Source of the DNA: Prevotella sp.
GTDB lineage: Bacteria > Bacteroidota > Bacteroidia > Bacteroidales > Bacteroidaceae
Length of the DNA stretch: 64,000 nt
Assembly (NCBI GenBank): GCA_016291085.1
Contig: JAEEVW010000006.1
Location: forward strand, 1-64,000
Direction of reading: 5' to 3'
Numbering within the stretch: the stretch's first letter is position 1; every line of letters starts with the position of its first letter. Of this stretch, positions 51,172 through 59,892 are shown piece by piece. The position numbers were made by a program, and so were the translations under genes. Below the pieces are notes generated by a model that saw only the letters and a list, made by a program, of their open reading frames with translations, was not told the origin of the DNA and searched no databases.

Positions 51172-53991
51172 TCACATTATTGTTTTTCTCACTAACTCGC
51201 TGCACTTGCAGGGGATGGATATCCAGACGACAGTACCCGTCGTTGCATCGGATTTGATACGAATCCTACCCCCCATTTGCCGAACGAGTTCGTTACAGAT
51301 ACTCATCTCAAGGCCAGTACCATGTTCTTGTGTCTGAACGAAGCGGTCGAAAATATGGGGAAGGATCTCCTCAGGGATGCCGCCATCAGAAGCATGCAGG
51401 GCAATCACCAAGTCTTCTCCCGTATAGTCGCAACAGACACGCACCTGCCCTTCCTTCGTAAAGAAGGCCGCATTAGACACCAACCGATCTATCACAATAC
51501 CCAAATTCTGTGCATCCACCTCAACCACGAGATGTTCATAAGGATTCTCGACGAAATAGCTGACACCAGGCAACTGATATTGGGTGAAAGCCGCCTGACA
51601 GCGTGACTGCAAGTCCGCACAAATGTCGGTCATCTGCGGTTTAATCTCTATCATCTGTGCATCGAGTCGAGACAAGAAGAGAATGTCGTTAATGAGTGTC
51701 AGCAGACGCTCGGAATTGTCACTGATCTCGCGGATAAAGAGTGCTTCGTCCTCCTTGGAATGCTCCTGTTCGAAGAGGTTGGAGAATCCTACCACTGAGT
51801 TCAATGGGGTGCGGATTTCGTAGCTCATGTTATGGAGGAAGGCATTCTTTACCGTCTCCACCTCCTGGGCTTTGCTGGTCTCCCGAGCCAAAGCCTCCTC
51901 CATAGCCATCAACTCGCTGATGTCGCGACACATACCGAAATAGCTCGTCACTTCACTGTCGGTGCCGATGACGGGAATAAACGACAGATGCAGGTAGAGC
52001 GGGTTGCCATCCTTGACGCGCAGTGTCGTCTTCAGAGTCGTGTCGATAGGCTGTCGCGAGCGGTTGTCCATTGCATTCAACCCGCGTTGTGCTGTCTTTT
52101 TCGACTCGTCGTCGAGCAGGGAGAGACAGCGCGTCTGGGTGAAGCGGTACTGTTCGTGGCCTATCTGGCTGTAGATGACCAACATGTGGGTATCCGGCGA
52201 GTAGTCTGTCATACGCACACCACCATGCTGCAGCACAAAGTCAATATTGCGGATGTAAGTCTGCATCTCGTCGTTAGCTTGTTCGAGCTTGGCCACATTC
52301 TGACGTAGCTGGTTGTAGGTCTTGGCCACTTCCGTCACATCGCGTCCTGTACCATAGACTGCCTGCAACTTGCCTTCATCATCACGGACAGGAACCAACT
52401 GCAGTTCGTAAAGCAATTCCGGGCGTTGCAGGAATTTGTTCAGCGCACGATCGTCAGGACCCTTGAAAATCTGAGTCAGATAGGTGTAGTCGATGTTTGC
52501 AGTGTCTACATCGTCTTTTCCTAACACCTCTTTGAGGGTGACGCGCGATTCAAGGACCTTGTCAAAGTTTCCCTTAAAGGCAGACATCGCTTTCTGGTTC
52601 ATGCCGATAATGACACCGTTTTCATCGTAAGCCACCGCATCAATCATCGATGATTCAAAGATGGACTGATAGCGCAGCATGGTGTCCTTGACCTGCTGCT
52701 GACGGCGTTTCTCGTCAGTAACGTCAGAGATGGTGCCAATAAGCACTTCAGGCTGTCCGTTCTTGTCGCAATGCAGCACAGATATCTCGACGGTGAGATA
52801 ACGATGTCCTAAGTGGGAATCTGGTCTTGACTGCACGTCAAGAGTTACTTTCTCCTGCTCCTGACGGGCAACCTGTTGCAGGGCGTCGATGACGGGGGTG
52901 CGGTATTCTTCCTTTAAGGGTTGGATGAACACGTAAGGCAAGATTCCCTCAGCCTCGAAGCGTCCGTCTGAGTCGAGGCGGGTAACGGTCCTGGTTTTCA
53001 AGACATAAAGGAAGATACGCACATGACTGGTTTTCAGAATCAGTGCCAAACGGTCGTTGCCCACCCGGATGTCCTTGGTCATGCGCTTCTCGTAACGGCG
53101 ATAGACCAGATAGTAACCCAAGAAGAAGAGTGTCAGCAATAGCGTAACGATAATAGCCTGCCAAATCCAGCTCGGCACACCCGATTCCGTACGTTCCGGA
53201 TAGAACCACTTGTTCTGTATGGCCTGCAGACGTCCCGAAGCGTTCAGTCCGGCATAGACGCTGTCCATCTTGTGAAGCAGAGCGAGGTCATGCGACATGA
53301 ACTTGTATTCCCCGTGAGGCACATTGACGGGCGTCAGTTCCAGATTGTCATATTGGAACTTATTGATGAGCCACTTCAGACAGAGCGTGTTCCACACAAT
53401 CTGCTGGTCGGGCTTGTTGTGAACCAACTGTACGGCCTCGCGCATGTCGTCGATGGCGATGGCATTGTCACCCCAACCGCGCTGAACCATAAACATATGA
53501 CTGAAACTGCCCCCGTGGACAATGACCTTATGGTGCGCCAAATCCTCATACGTCTTAATGGTCTGCGGTTCACCCTTCCTATAAACCACGCTATGGGTAA
53601 AAATCTGGACCACCGACTTGCCATAGGTGGCATAATCGTCGTGCAAATGGTCTTCCATACCAATCTTCAGGTCGCAACGTCCCGCCTTCAAATCCTCCAA
53701 GGCCTCCCGGGTATGTTTCAGCTTGACGACATACGGGATATCGAGTTCCTGGAAAATCATCTTCAGCAAATCGACGTTGTAACCCACCGCCTCGCCATTC
53801 TCGTTCAGAAAGACATAGGGCCACAAGTCCCAGGCATCTTCGTAAACGAGGGGATTGTCTTCCGTGTACACCCTGACAGAGTCCTTGTCTGCAGCCATAG
53901 CCGAGAGACAGGAACCTGTGAGAAGCCCCAGCAACAGGAACGTTCCCAGCCACCTCTTGGGAATCATTATACAGCGTCTGTCTTGTTTCAT
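51172..53991 (-). CDS. Sensor pseudokinase with periplasmic SBP domain (Tyr724 replaces the phospho-acceptor His)
   Basis: 939 residues, third gene of the operon. Signal peptide, SBP_bac_3-like domain (about 35-265, YPYVFLNENGEAVGYNVDLL-type core read as WPYVFLNENGEAVG), membrane helix SWIWQAIIVTLLLTLFFLGY, PAS domains, then HNMSYEIRTPLN: the histidine position is Y724 (codon 51820-51822, TAC). The ATPase part is altered: G1 reads ASDGGIPEE instead of DTGxGIPEE, and G2 is GTGLEMSIC. It probably cannot autophosphorylate and may control its neighbour as a partner. ATGA overlap with the gene before it and 7 bp to the next. Paralogue of 56078-58225. Confidence 0.92.
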   Translation of the reverse strand: MKQDRRCIMIPKRWLGTFLLLGLLTGSCLSAMAADKDSVRVYTEDNPLVYEDAWDLWPYVFLNENGEAVGYNVDLLKMIFQELDIPYVVKLKHTREALEDLKAGRCDLKIGMEDHLHDDYATYGKSVVQIFTHSVVYRKGEPQTIKTYEDLAHHKVIVHGGSFSHMFMVQRGWGDNAIAIDDMREAVQLVHNKPDQQIVWNTLCLKWLINKFQYDNLELTPVNVPHGEYKFMSHDLALLHKMDSVYAGLNASGRLQAIQNKWFYPERTESGVPSWIWQAIIVTLLLTLFFLGYYLVYRRYEKRMTKDIRVGNDRLALILKTSHVRIFLYVLKTRTVTRLDSDGRFEAEGILPYVFIQPLKEEYRTPVIDALQQVARQEQEKVTLDVQSRPDSHLGHRYLTVEISVLHCDKNGQPEVLIGTISDVTDEKRRQQQVKDTMLRYQSIFESSMIDAVAYDENGVIIGMNQKAMSAFKGNFDKVLESRVTLKEVLGKDDVDTANIDYTYLTQIFKGPDDRALNKFLQRPELLYELQLVPVRDDEGKLQAVYGTGRDVTEVAKTYNQLRQNVAKLEQANDEMQTYIRNIDFVLQHGGVRMTDYSPDTHMLVIYSQIGHEQYRFTQTRCLSLLDDESKKTAQRGLNAMDNRSRQPIDTTLKTTLRVKDGNPLYLHLSFIPVIGTDSEVTSYFGMCRDISELMAMEEALARETSKAQEVETVKNAFLHNMSYEIRTPLNSVVGFSNLFEQEHSKEDEALFIREISDNSERLLTLINDILFLSRLDAQMIEIKPQMTDICADLQSRCQAAFTQYQLPGVSYFVENPYEHLVVEVDAQNLGIVIDRLVSNAAFFTKEGQVRVCCDYTGEDLVIALHASDGGIPEEILPHIFDRFVQTQEHGTGLEMSICNELVRQMGGRIRIKSDATTGTVVWISIPCKCSELVRKTIM

Positions 53992-56051
53992 GAGGCAACG
54001 GGTTTTTCTTTTACTTCACGCACTTCGACTGGTATCCAGAACCAGAACACAGATCCCTCATTAACCTCACTCTCCAGGCCAATCTCACCGCCACACTTCT
54101 CGACAATAGCCTTACAAATGGGCAGGCCCAAACCCGTTCCCTGCACATAATCGTTCAGTTTAACGAAACGTTCGAAGATGGCTGCATGCTTGTCCTTGGG
54201 AATACCCGAGCCCGTATCCTCGCAATAGGCATACAATCCCTGCTGGCCATGGCGTTCTTCCAGGCGGTATCCGATACGGATATGGCCCTGATGGGTGTAT
54301 TTGACGGCATTGGTCACGAAATTGGTAATCACCTGATTGATGCGGTCGCTGTCCAGTCGTGTCTGTAATACCTCGTAGGGATTGTCAGTCTGGAACTCGA
54401 CGGTAGGCTCCTGCACACGCTGGGCCAGCGTTTTGGCAAGTTCTTCGAAGTCGTGTGAGGCATCGACGTCGTGGGGAATGATCTCCATTGCGTTGGCATC
54501 CATATTACTGAGCACCAGAATGTCGTTGATGAGTCGCAACAGCATGTCGCAGTTGTTATGGATGACGCGAATCATCTCGCGCTTGTCGTCAGGCGACTCG
54601 ATGGCCTGCAGCAAGTCGGTAAATCCGACAATGGCATTCAGCGGGGTACGGATTTCGTGCGTCATATTTGCCAGGAACACTGACTTCAGACGTCCGGAGT
54701 CGTTGGCACGTTCCGTCTCGCGCTTCAACTGCTCCTGCTTCTCCATCATACCCGATATGTTTCGTATCAGTCCGAAGGCTTCCTTCACCTCTCCCTTTTC
54801 ATTATAGACGGGGATGTTGTTGATTTGGTTCCATTGTATTTCGTGACCCTCATGGAACACAGGACGCATCTCAGCCATATAGCCCATGGGTTGCGAGAAG
54901 TAGGTGTAAGGATCCTGGAAGCCCAGACGCAGCATCTCCGGCTCGTTGACGAAATGCGACTCAACCTCGTCGAACGACATTTCGAGTTCCACGGTTCCCA
55001 GACCCTTGTAGAAACGTACCACACGCTCGTCGAAGAACAGTCGGAAGGCACGCATGTCGCAAGCCTCCATCATATAGCGAAGCTCCTCCTCGTAACGCAT
55101 GATTTCGTTGTTCACTTTCTGGATTTCCAAGTCGTTTTGCTTCGCCTGCAGATACATTTCTCGCTCTCCAGTCACATTACGTACTGCAAGGGCGATGTTC
55201 AGGAGCTTTCCCTCGTCGCTATACAGCGGATAGACGTGTAATTCCAGATAGTCATGCAAACCACGTTCAGGGACGATACTCTGAACACAAGCCCACACTT
55301 CCTCGACATTGTTCTTGTCCAGAATCTCGTTGAACGGCATAGCGTCGAAGAGATTCGTATTCGAGAAATGCTCGTCGTAGGTGTCGCTGTCGAAATGACA
55401 GATTTCACGCATAATCTTATTGGCATCCAACAGCCATCCGTCAGGACTGTAGAACGAAAGACCGACGATGGAATGCTCAAAGACCTGGCGGTACTTATCC
55501 GTCAGTTCTTCCTCCCTGATTTCCTGCTCGCGCAGCTCCGTCTCGTCGCGCAATGTGCTGATGATACTCTGGGGGGTGTTCGTACCAGGTGTCATTTCCA
55601 CCACGCTCACATTGTGCATATAGCCCCACTGGGGCTGTTCGCCATTGAAGTCGAAATTCCAGCGATAGAAGAACTCGTCGCGCGCTACCTTGCCCGACAT
55701 CATCCGGCGAAAATGCCGCAACGTCTCCTCCAAGTCATCGGGATGCACATGGCTTTTCCATTCTTCCGACGTCATTATTCTGTCGGGGAAGATATGTCCG
55801 TAGAGCTGGTAGATATATCCTTCGCGAATCACAAAGCGCACCACATTGCTGGCGCTGATTTGCACCGCCTGTTCCATCATCTTACCCGTAAACGTGGTTT
55901 CTGCCATGCGCTTGCGCACACGTCTCACCACCAGGCGGTTCTGGATGAGCATGCCCAGAAAGGCCAGCGCCACCAACACACAAATCAACGTGGGGACGAA
56001 CTCAAATGTCCAAGCGGCTGCTAATATAAATAGGTATGCGTACGTAGTCAT
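53988..56051 (-). CDS. Membrane PAS sensor histidine kinase without periplasmic domain (active type, H465)
   Basis: 687 residues, second gene of the operon. Two closely spaced N-terminal membrane helices (about 3-36), then PAS domains (YQLYGHIFPDRIMTSEEW, VGLSFYSPDGWLLDANKIM, and one with FFDERVVRFYKGLG), HisKA NMTHEIRTPLN (H465) and a complete HATPase (N-box ITNFVTNAVKYT, G1 EDTGSGIPKD, G2 GTGLGLPICKAIVEKCGG). It resembles the 48375-51164 kinase from the PAS region on but lacks the substrate-binding-protein domain. 26 bp separate it from the gene before it. Confidence 0.92.
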   Translation of the reverse strand: MTTYAYLFILAAAWTFEFVPTLICVLVALAFLGMLIQNRLVVRRVRKRMAETTFTGKMMEQAVQISASNVVRFVIREGYIYQLYGHIFPDRIMTSEEWKSHVHPDDLEETLRHFRRMMSGKVARDEFFYRWNFDFNGEQPQWGYMHNVSVVEMTPGTNTPQSIISTLRDETELREQEIREEELTDKYRQVFEHSIVGLSFYSPDGWLLDANKIMREICHFDSDTYDEHFSNTNLFDAMPFNEILDKNNVEEVWACVQSIVPERGLHDYLELHVYPLYSDEGKLLNIALAVRNVTGEREMYLQAKQNDLEIQKVNNEIMRYEEELRYMMEACDMRAFRLFFDERVVRFYKGLGTVELEMSFDEVESHFVNEPEMLRLGFQDPYTYFSQPMGYMAEMRPVFHEGHEIQWNQINNIPVYNEKGEVKEAFGLIRNISGMMEKQEQLKRETERANDSGRLKSVFLANMTHEIRTPLNAIVGFTDLLQAIESPDDKREMIRVIHNNCDMLLRLINDILVLSNMDANAMEIIPHDVDASHDFEELAKTLAQRVQEPTVEFQTDNPYEVLQTRLDSDRINQVITNFVTNAVKYTHQGHIRIGYRLEERHGQQGLYAYCEDTGSGIPKDKHAAIFERFVKLNDYVQGTGLGLPICKAIVEKCGGEIGLESEVNEGSVFWFWIPVEVREVKEKPVAS

Positions 56052-56077
56052 ATCATATATGGAAAAGCATAACGGGG

Positions 56078-58225
56078 TTATTCAATCAATTCACGGCGTC
56101 TCTCAATCACAGAAGCTTCACAGGGAATGACGACCCAGACGGTAGTACCCTTGCCGACTTCCGACTGCAACTCGATGCTTCCGCCCATCTGTTCCACGAG
56201 TGTCTGTGCGATGGGCAGGTCGAGACCCGTTCCACAGAGTTCCTCGCGCTGGTCGCGCACAAAGCGTTCGAACACATGAGGTAGGGTTTCCTTGTCAATG
56301 CCACGTCCGGTGTCCTCGACGACAACCGACAAATGGCCTTTTCTGTATTCTGCCTTGACGTGGATAGAGCCTTTCTGAGTGAAATTAACGGCAGTGCTGC
56401 AAACTCTCTGTATCACCTTGCCGACATGCTCCGTATCGATGTTCACCAAGAGTCGCTCGAAGGGATTCTCCACTTGCACTCTCACCTCTGGCGACACATT
56501 CACCAGTCCCAGCTGGCACCAGCTCTCGAAGAGCATGGCGAAGTCCGTCTCTTCCTTCTTATACTCTATCATGTTGGCATCCAGTCGCGACAGGAACAGA
56601 ATGTCGTTGACCAGCGACAGCAGACTGTTGCTGTTGCGGCGTATCTCCTCAACAAACAGCGGTTCGTCAGCCACGTCGTGCTCTGACTCAAAGAGTTCGG
56701 CAAAGCCCACCACGGTGTTCAACGGCGTACGAATCTCGTAACTCATATTGGTCAGGAAGGCCTGTTTCAGTAGCTCTGTCTCCTGAGCCTTCTTGGTCTC
56801 TATCGCCAACCGGTGCTCCGTTTCCACCATCTGCGTCATGTTACGGCACATGCCGAAGTATCGCTCTACCCTGCCCTGCTCATCTTTCATTGGCACCATG
56901 TTAAACAGCAGCCACACGGGACGATGCTGCTTGTCGCGAATCTCCGTTTCGAACAACACTTCCAACGGAAGTTCCGTCCGGTGGTCCATACGGTTCAGCG
57001 CACTGGAGATGGCTCGACGGAAACGAGGCGTTCCCAATCGGATACAACGCAACTGCGACAGATGCATCTGCGTCTCGTTGATATTGCTGGAAACCTCCAT
57101 CGTATGAGTCGATGGGTTGTAGTTCGCCAGTCGCACATCGCTCACCTGCAGCGCATAGTTCACGTTATCGATGTACGTTTTGATGTCCTTGGTTATCTGG
57201 CGCAACTTCTTGAAACCTTCCTGCTGGCGGTGGAACGACTCCACCATTTCCGTCACGTTACGGCCGGCCATGTAGACGCCCTCCAACTCGCCGTTTTCAT
57301 TACGGATGGGGTTGAAGGTCGATTCATAATACTGCACTCCAGGAAGAGCATACCGATTTACACGCGATGTCGGATTACGAAGTTTGGCAAAGTTGGTTCT
57401 CGACGAACTGCGGGTATTTTCCAACTGATGAAAATCCTCGCCGCTATAGAAAGGGTTGTCCTGCAACAGGAAATCACCATTCAGCAATTCCTCACGGTTC
57501 TTATAGCCGAACTCCGAGCAGGCTCTTTCGTTGATGTCGTTCAGCACGCCATACTTGTCGTAGAATACCATATCTAGCAACGGTGAATTAAACACGGTAT
57601 GATAGCGCAGCAACAACCGCTTCACCGTTTCGCGGCGCCTCACATCGTCCGTTACGTCATGCATGATACACAGCAAATCCTCTATTTCCATACGGTTCCG
57701 CCTGCGGGCTACACTCACCGAGATGTCAAACACGTCGCGCGTGTCGTCTTCCTTCAGCACACCACGCACCCTGACACTGGCCGTACGGATGCGCTCCTCG
57801 CAGATGTCGAACACCAACTTGCGAAGCTGCTCGAAATCGTCGCGGTCGAACAATTCGGCAAACTCAACGGGGTTATACTCTTTCGAATACTCACCGTTCT
57901 CGTTTAGGAATATGTAATGCCGGCGCCGCACATTATAGAAACACAGCCGCAGACTACTGGTCTGCAACACCAGCGACAATCGTGCATATTGGCTCAAACC
58001 CTGCGTCTTGGCATCTTGTTCCCTATAGTGATAAACAAAATTATAGAACAGCAAAACAAAGAATCCAATGAGGAATGCAGCCAACACATACACCGTCACA
58101 TGCTCAAAGTCAAACAGTTTCCCGAAGGTTTGCATCACCTGCGCCGATAAGGCCTGTGGGCCTGTTAGCAACAGACTGGTCGCCAACATCCGAAATGCGA
58201 TATTTTTGCTCTGTTCTAGGTTCAT
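56078..58225 (-). CDS. Membrane PAS pseudokinase (Tyr496 replaces His; N-box Asn is Thr611)
   Basis: 715 residues, first gene of the operon. One or two N-terminal membrane segments (MLATSLLLTGPQALSA and YVLAAFLIGFFVLLFYNFVYHY), PAS domains, then TNMSYEIRTPLN with Y496 (codon 56738-56740). The HATPase has a normal G1 (EDTGRGIDKE) but the N-box reads RVCSTAVNFT, with T611 where the Mg-ATP-binding Asn should be, and G2 is GTGLDLPIA. Both changes argue against catalysis. Sequence resembles the 51172-53991 pseudokinase. It probably works as a regulatory partner or as a sensor passing signals to the adjacent kinases. Confidence 0.92.
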   Translation of the reverse strand: MNLEQSKNIAFRMLATSLLLTGPQALSAQVMQTFGKLFDFEHVTVYVLAAFLIGFFVLLFYNFVYHYREQDAKTQGLSQYARLSLVLQTSSLRLCFYNVRRRHYIFLNENGEYSKEYNPVEFAELFDRDDFEQLRKLVFDICEERIRTASVRVRGVLKEDDTRDVFDISVSVARRRNRMEIEDLLCIMHDVTDDVRRRETVKRLLLRYHTVFNSPLLDMVFYDKYGVLNDINERACSEFGYKNREELLNGDFLLQDNPFYSGEDFHQLENTRSSSRTNFAKLRNPTSRVNRYALPGVQYYESTFNPIRNENGELEGVYMAGRNVTEMVESFHRQQEGFKKLRQITKDIKTYIDNVNYALQVSDVRLANYNPSTHTMEVSSNINETQMHLSQLRCIRLGTPRFRRAISSALNRMDHRTELPLEVLFETEIRDKQHRPVWLLFNMVPMKDEQGRVERYFGMCRNMTQMVETEHRLAIETKKAQETELLKQAFLTNMSYEIRTPLNTVVGFAELFESEHDVADEPLFVEEIRRNSNSLLSLVNDILFLSRLDANMIEYKKEETDFAMLFESWCQLGLVNVSPEVRVQVENPFERLLVNIDTEHVGKVIQRVCSTAVNFTQKGSIHVKAEYRKGHLSVVVEDTGRGIDKETLPHVFERFVRDQREELCGTGLDLPIAQTLVEQMGGSIELQSEVGKGTTVWVVIPCEASVIERRRELIE

Positions 58226-58265
58226 CTTGACGTTTCGGTAAAATTATTATCACCCTTATAGCCCA

Positions 58266-58297
58266 CAAAGATAGGCAAAAATGTGACAATCTCCAAA
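58266..58297 (-). promoter_or_regulatory. Promoter of the four-kinase operon
   Basis: Minus strand: -7 TATCTTTG (58266-58273) and -33 TTTG (58294-58297), 20 bp apart, 41 bp before the first kinase ATG. No other clear promoter is seen between the four genes. Confidence 0.8.
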
Positions 58298-58323
58298 TTT
58301 AATCGAAGAAAATTTCATTTTTC

Positions 58324-58355
58324 TTTGGTATTTTCCCCGCTTATTCGTAACTTTG
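58324..58355 (+). promoter_or_regulatory. frr-rsgA-murF/alr promoter
   Basis: -33 TTTG (58324-58327) and -7 TAACTTTG (58348-58355), 20 bp apart, 29 bp before the frr ATG at 58385. Confidence 0.8.
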
Positions 58356-58384
58356 ACCCCATAAAACTCAAAACAACAACAATT

Positions 58385-58945
58385 ATGATAGACGTAAAAG
58401 CAACATTAGCATCAGCCGAAGAGCGCATGGAAATGGCAGCCATGTACTTGGAAGAAGAGCTGAACCGTGTCCGCGCAGGACGTGCCAACGTGGCTATCCT
58501 CAGCGGTGTAAGAGTAGAGTCGTACGGCCAGAAGGTTCCCTTGAACCAAGTGGCTAACGTGTCCACCCCCGATGCCCGTACCATTGCTATCAAGCCTTGG
58601 GACCGCAAGCAGATTCGCGACATCGAGAAAGCCATCATGGATAGCGATGTGGGTATTACTCCTGAGAACAATGGCGAAATCATCCGTCTGGGCATCCCCC
58701 AACCTACTGAGGAGCGTCGCCGCGACTTGGTGAAGCAGTGTAACAAGATTGCCGAGAAAGCCAAGGTCGAGGTGCGCAACGTACGCGGTGACATCAAAGA
58801 AAAACTGAAGAAGGCCATCAAGGACGGCCTCAGCGAGGACAACGAAAAGGATGCCGAGTTGGAGCTCCAGAAGATTCACGACAAGTACATTAAGAAACTC
58901 GATGAACTCATGGAGGCCAAGAACAAGGAGATTATGACAGTCTAA
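58385..58945 (+). CDS. frr: Ribosome recycling factor
   Basis: 186 residues from ATG 58385, the normal RRF length; the frame extends upstream across the promoter and is not used. ELNRVRAGRANVAILSGVRVESYG, DARTIAIKPWDRKQIRDIEKAI and the C-terminal helix with KIHDKYIKKLDELMEAKNKEI are typical. It splits post-termination ribosomes with EF-G. The rsgA gene starts directly after its stop codon. Confidence 0.98.
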   Translation: MIDVKATLASAEERMEMAAMYLEEELNRVRAGRANVAILSGVRVESYGQKVPLNQVANVSTPDARTIAIKPWDRKQIRDIEKAIMDSDVGITPENNGEIIRLGIPQPTEERRRDLVKQCNKIAEKAKVEVRNVRGDIKEKLKKAIKDGLSEDNEKDAELELQKIHDKYIKKLDELMEAKNKEIMTV

Positions 58946-59890
58946 ATGCAGGGACTAGTCATAAAGAATACTGGCAGCTGGTACACCGTCCTCGTGGACG
59001 ATGGCCAGCTACTTGATTGTAAGATAAAGGGCAATTTCCGCATCAAGGGAATCCGCTCTACTAATCCTATTGCCGTCGGGGACCGTGTCACCATCAACAA
59101 TGAAGGGTGGATTACCGAGATTGCCGATCGTCGCAACTACATCATCCGCAAGAGCATCAACCTCTCGAAACAAAGCCACATCCTGGCGGCTAACGTCGAC
59201 CAGGCCCTGCTGGTCATCACCGTCAGCAAGCCAGAGACCAGCACCACGTTCATCGACCGTTTCCTGGCATCTGCCGAAGCCTATCGCGTACCCGTCATTC
59301 TTATATTTAATAAGACCGACCTGCTCACTGACGATGAACGACATTACCAACAGCTCATGATGCAGCTCTACGAAACCATCGGCTATGAGTGTCGCGCCAT
59401 CTCAGCCCAAACGGGTAACGGCGTCGATGCGCTCCACGACCTACTCCAAGGTAAGATTACCCTGCTCAGCGGTAACTCGGGAGTTGGTAAATCGACACTA
59501 ATCAATCGCCTCATCCCCCATGCCAACCTGCGCACCGCAGACATCAGTGATGCCCATCAGGCAGGCACTCATACCACCACCTTCTCGGAAATGATTCCTC
59601 TCGACGGTCATTCCTCATTCCTCACTCCTCATTCCTCATTTCTTATCGACACCCCAGGCATCAAGGGATTCGGCACCTTCGACATGGAGCGCGAAGAACT
59701 CACCAGCTACTTCCGCGAAATCTTCGAATTCTCCAAACAGTGCCGTTTTTCCGACTGTACACACACACACGAACCCGGATGTGCCGTGCTAAAAGCCGTT
59801 GAAGACCACTACATCGCCCAAAGCCGCTACCAGTCCTACTTATCGATGCTCGACGACAAGGACGAAAACAAATATCGCGAAGCTTTCTAA
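58946..59890 (+). CDS. rsgA: Small-subunit maturation GTPase RsgA
   Basis: 314 residues: OB domain, circularly permuted GTPase with NKTDLL (G4), SAQTGNG (G5), [12 protein letters not shown] (G1), the switch region with [17 protein letters not shown] (G3), and the zinc finger [14 protein letters not shown]. Assists late 30S assembly. Between EMIPLD and IDTPG lies an extra stretch, [13 protein letters not shown], encoded by five heptamers (59608-59642). Most RsgA proteins have only a few residues there, so the repeat inserted next to switch II. Confidence 0.96.
   Translation: MQGLVIKNTGSWYTVLVDDGQLLDCKIKGNFRIKGIRSTNPIAVGDRVTINNEGWITEIADRRNYIIRKSINLSKQSHILAANVDQALLVITVSKPETSTTFIDRFLASAEAYRVPVILIFNKTDLLTDDERHYQQLMMQLYETIGYECRAISAQTGNGVDALHDLLQGKITLLSGNSGVGKSTLINRLIPHANLRTADISDAHQAGTHTTTFSEMIPLDGHSSFLTPHSSFLIDTPGIKGFGTFDMEREELTSYFREIFEFSKQCRFSDCTHTHEPGCAVLKAVEDHYIAQSRYQSYLSMLDDKDENKYREAF
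59608..59642 (+). repeat. Heptamer array inside rsgA (TCATTCC)
   Basis: TCATTCC, TCATTCC, TCACTCC, TCATTCC, TCATTTC, in frame. It is the inverse of the GAATGAG array in the GSCFA gene at 36664-36698. Confidence 0.92.
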
Positions 59891-59892
59891 TT

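Noticed and set aside
49908..51257. Long antisense ORFs opposite the kinases (also 53272-54150 and 55254-56024)
   Set aside because: Codon-bias shadows of GC-rich coding DNA; they cross gene junctions and have no motif.
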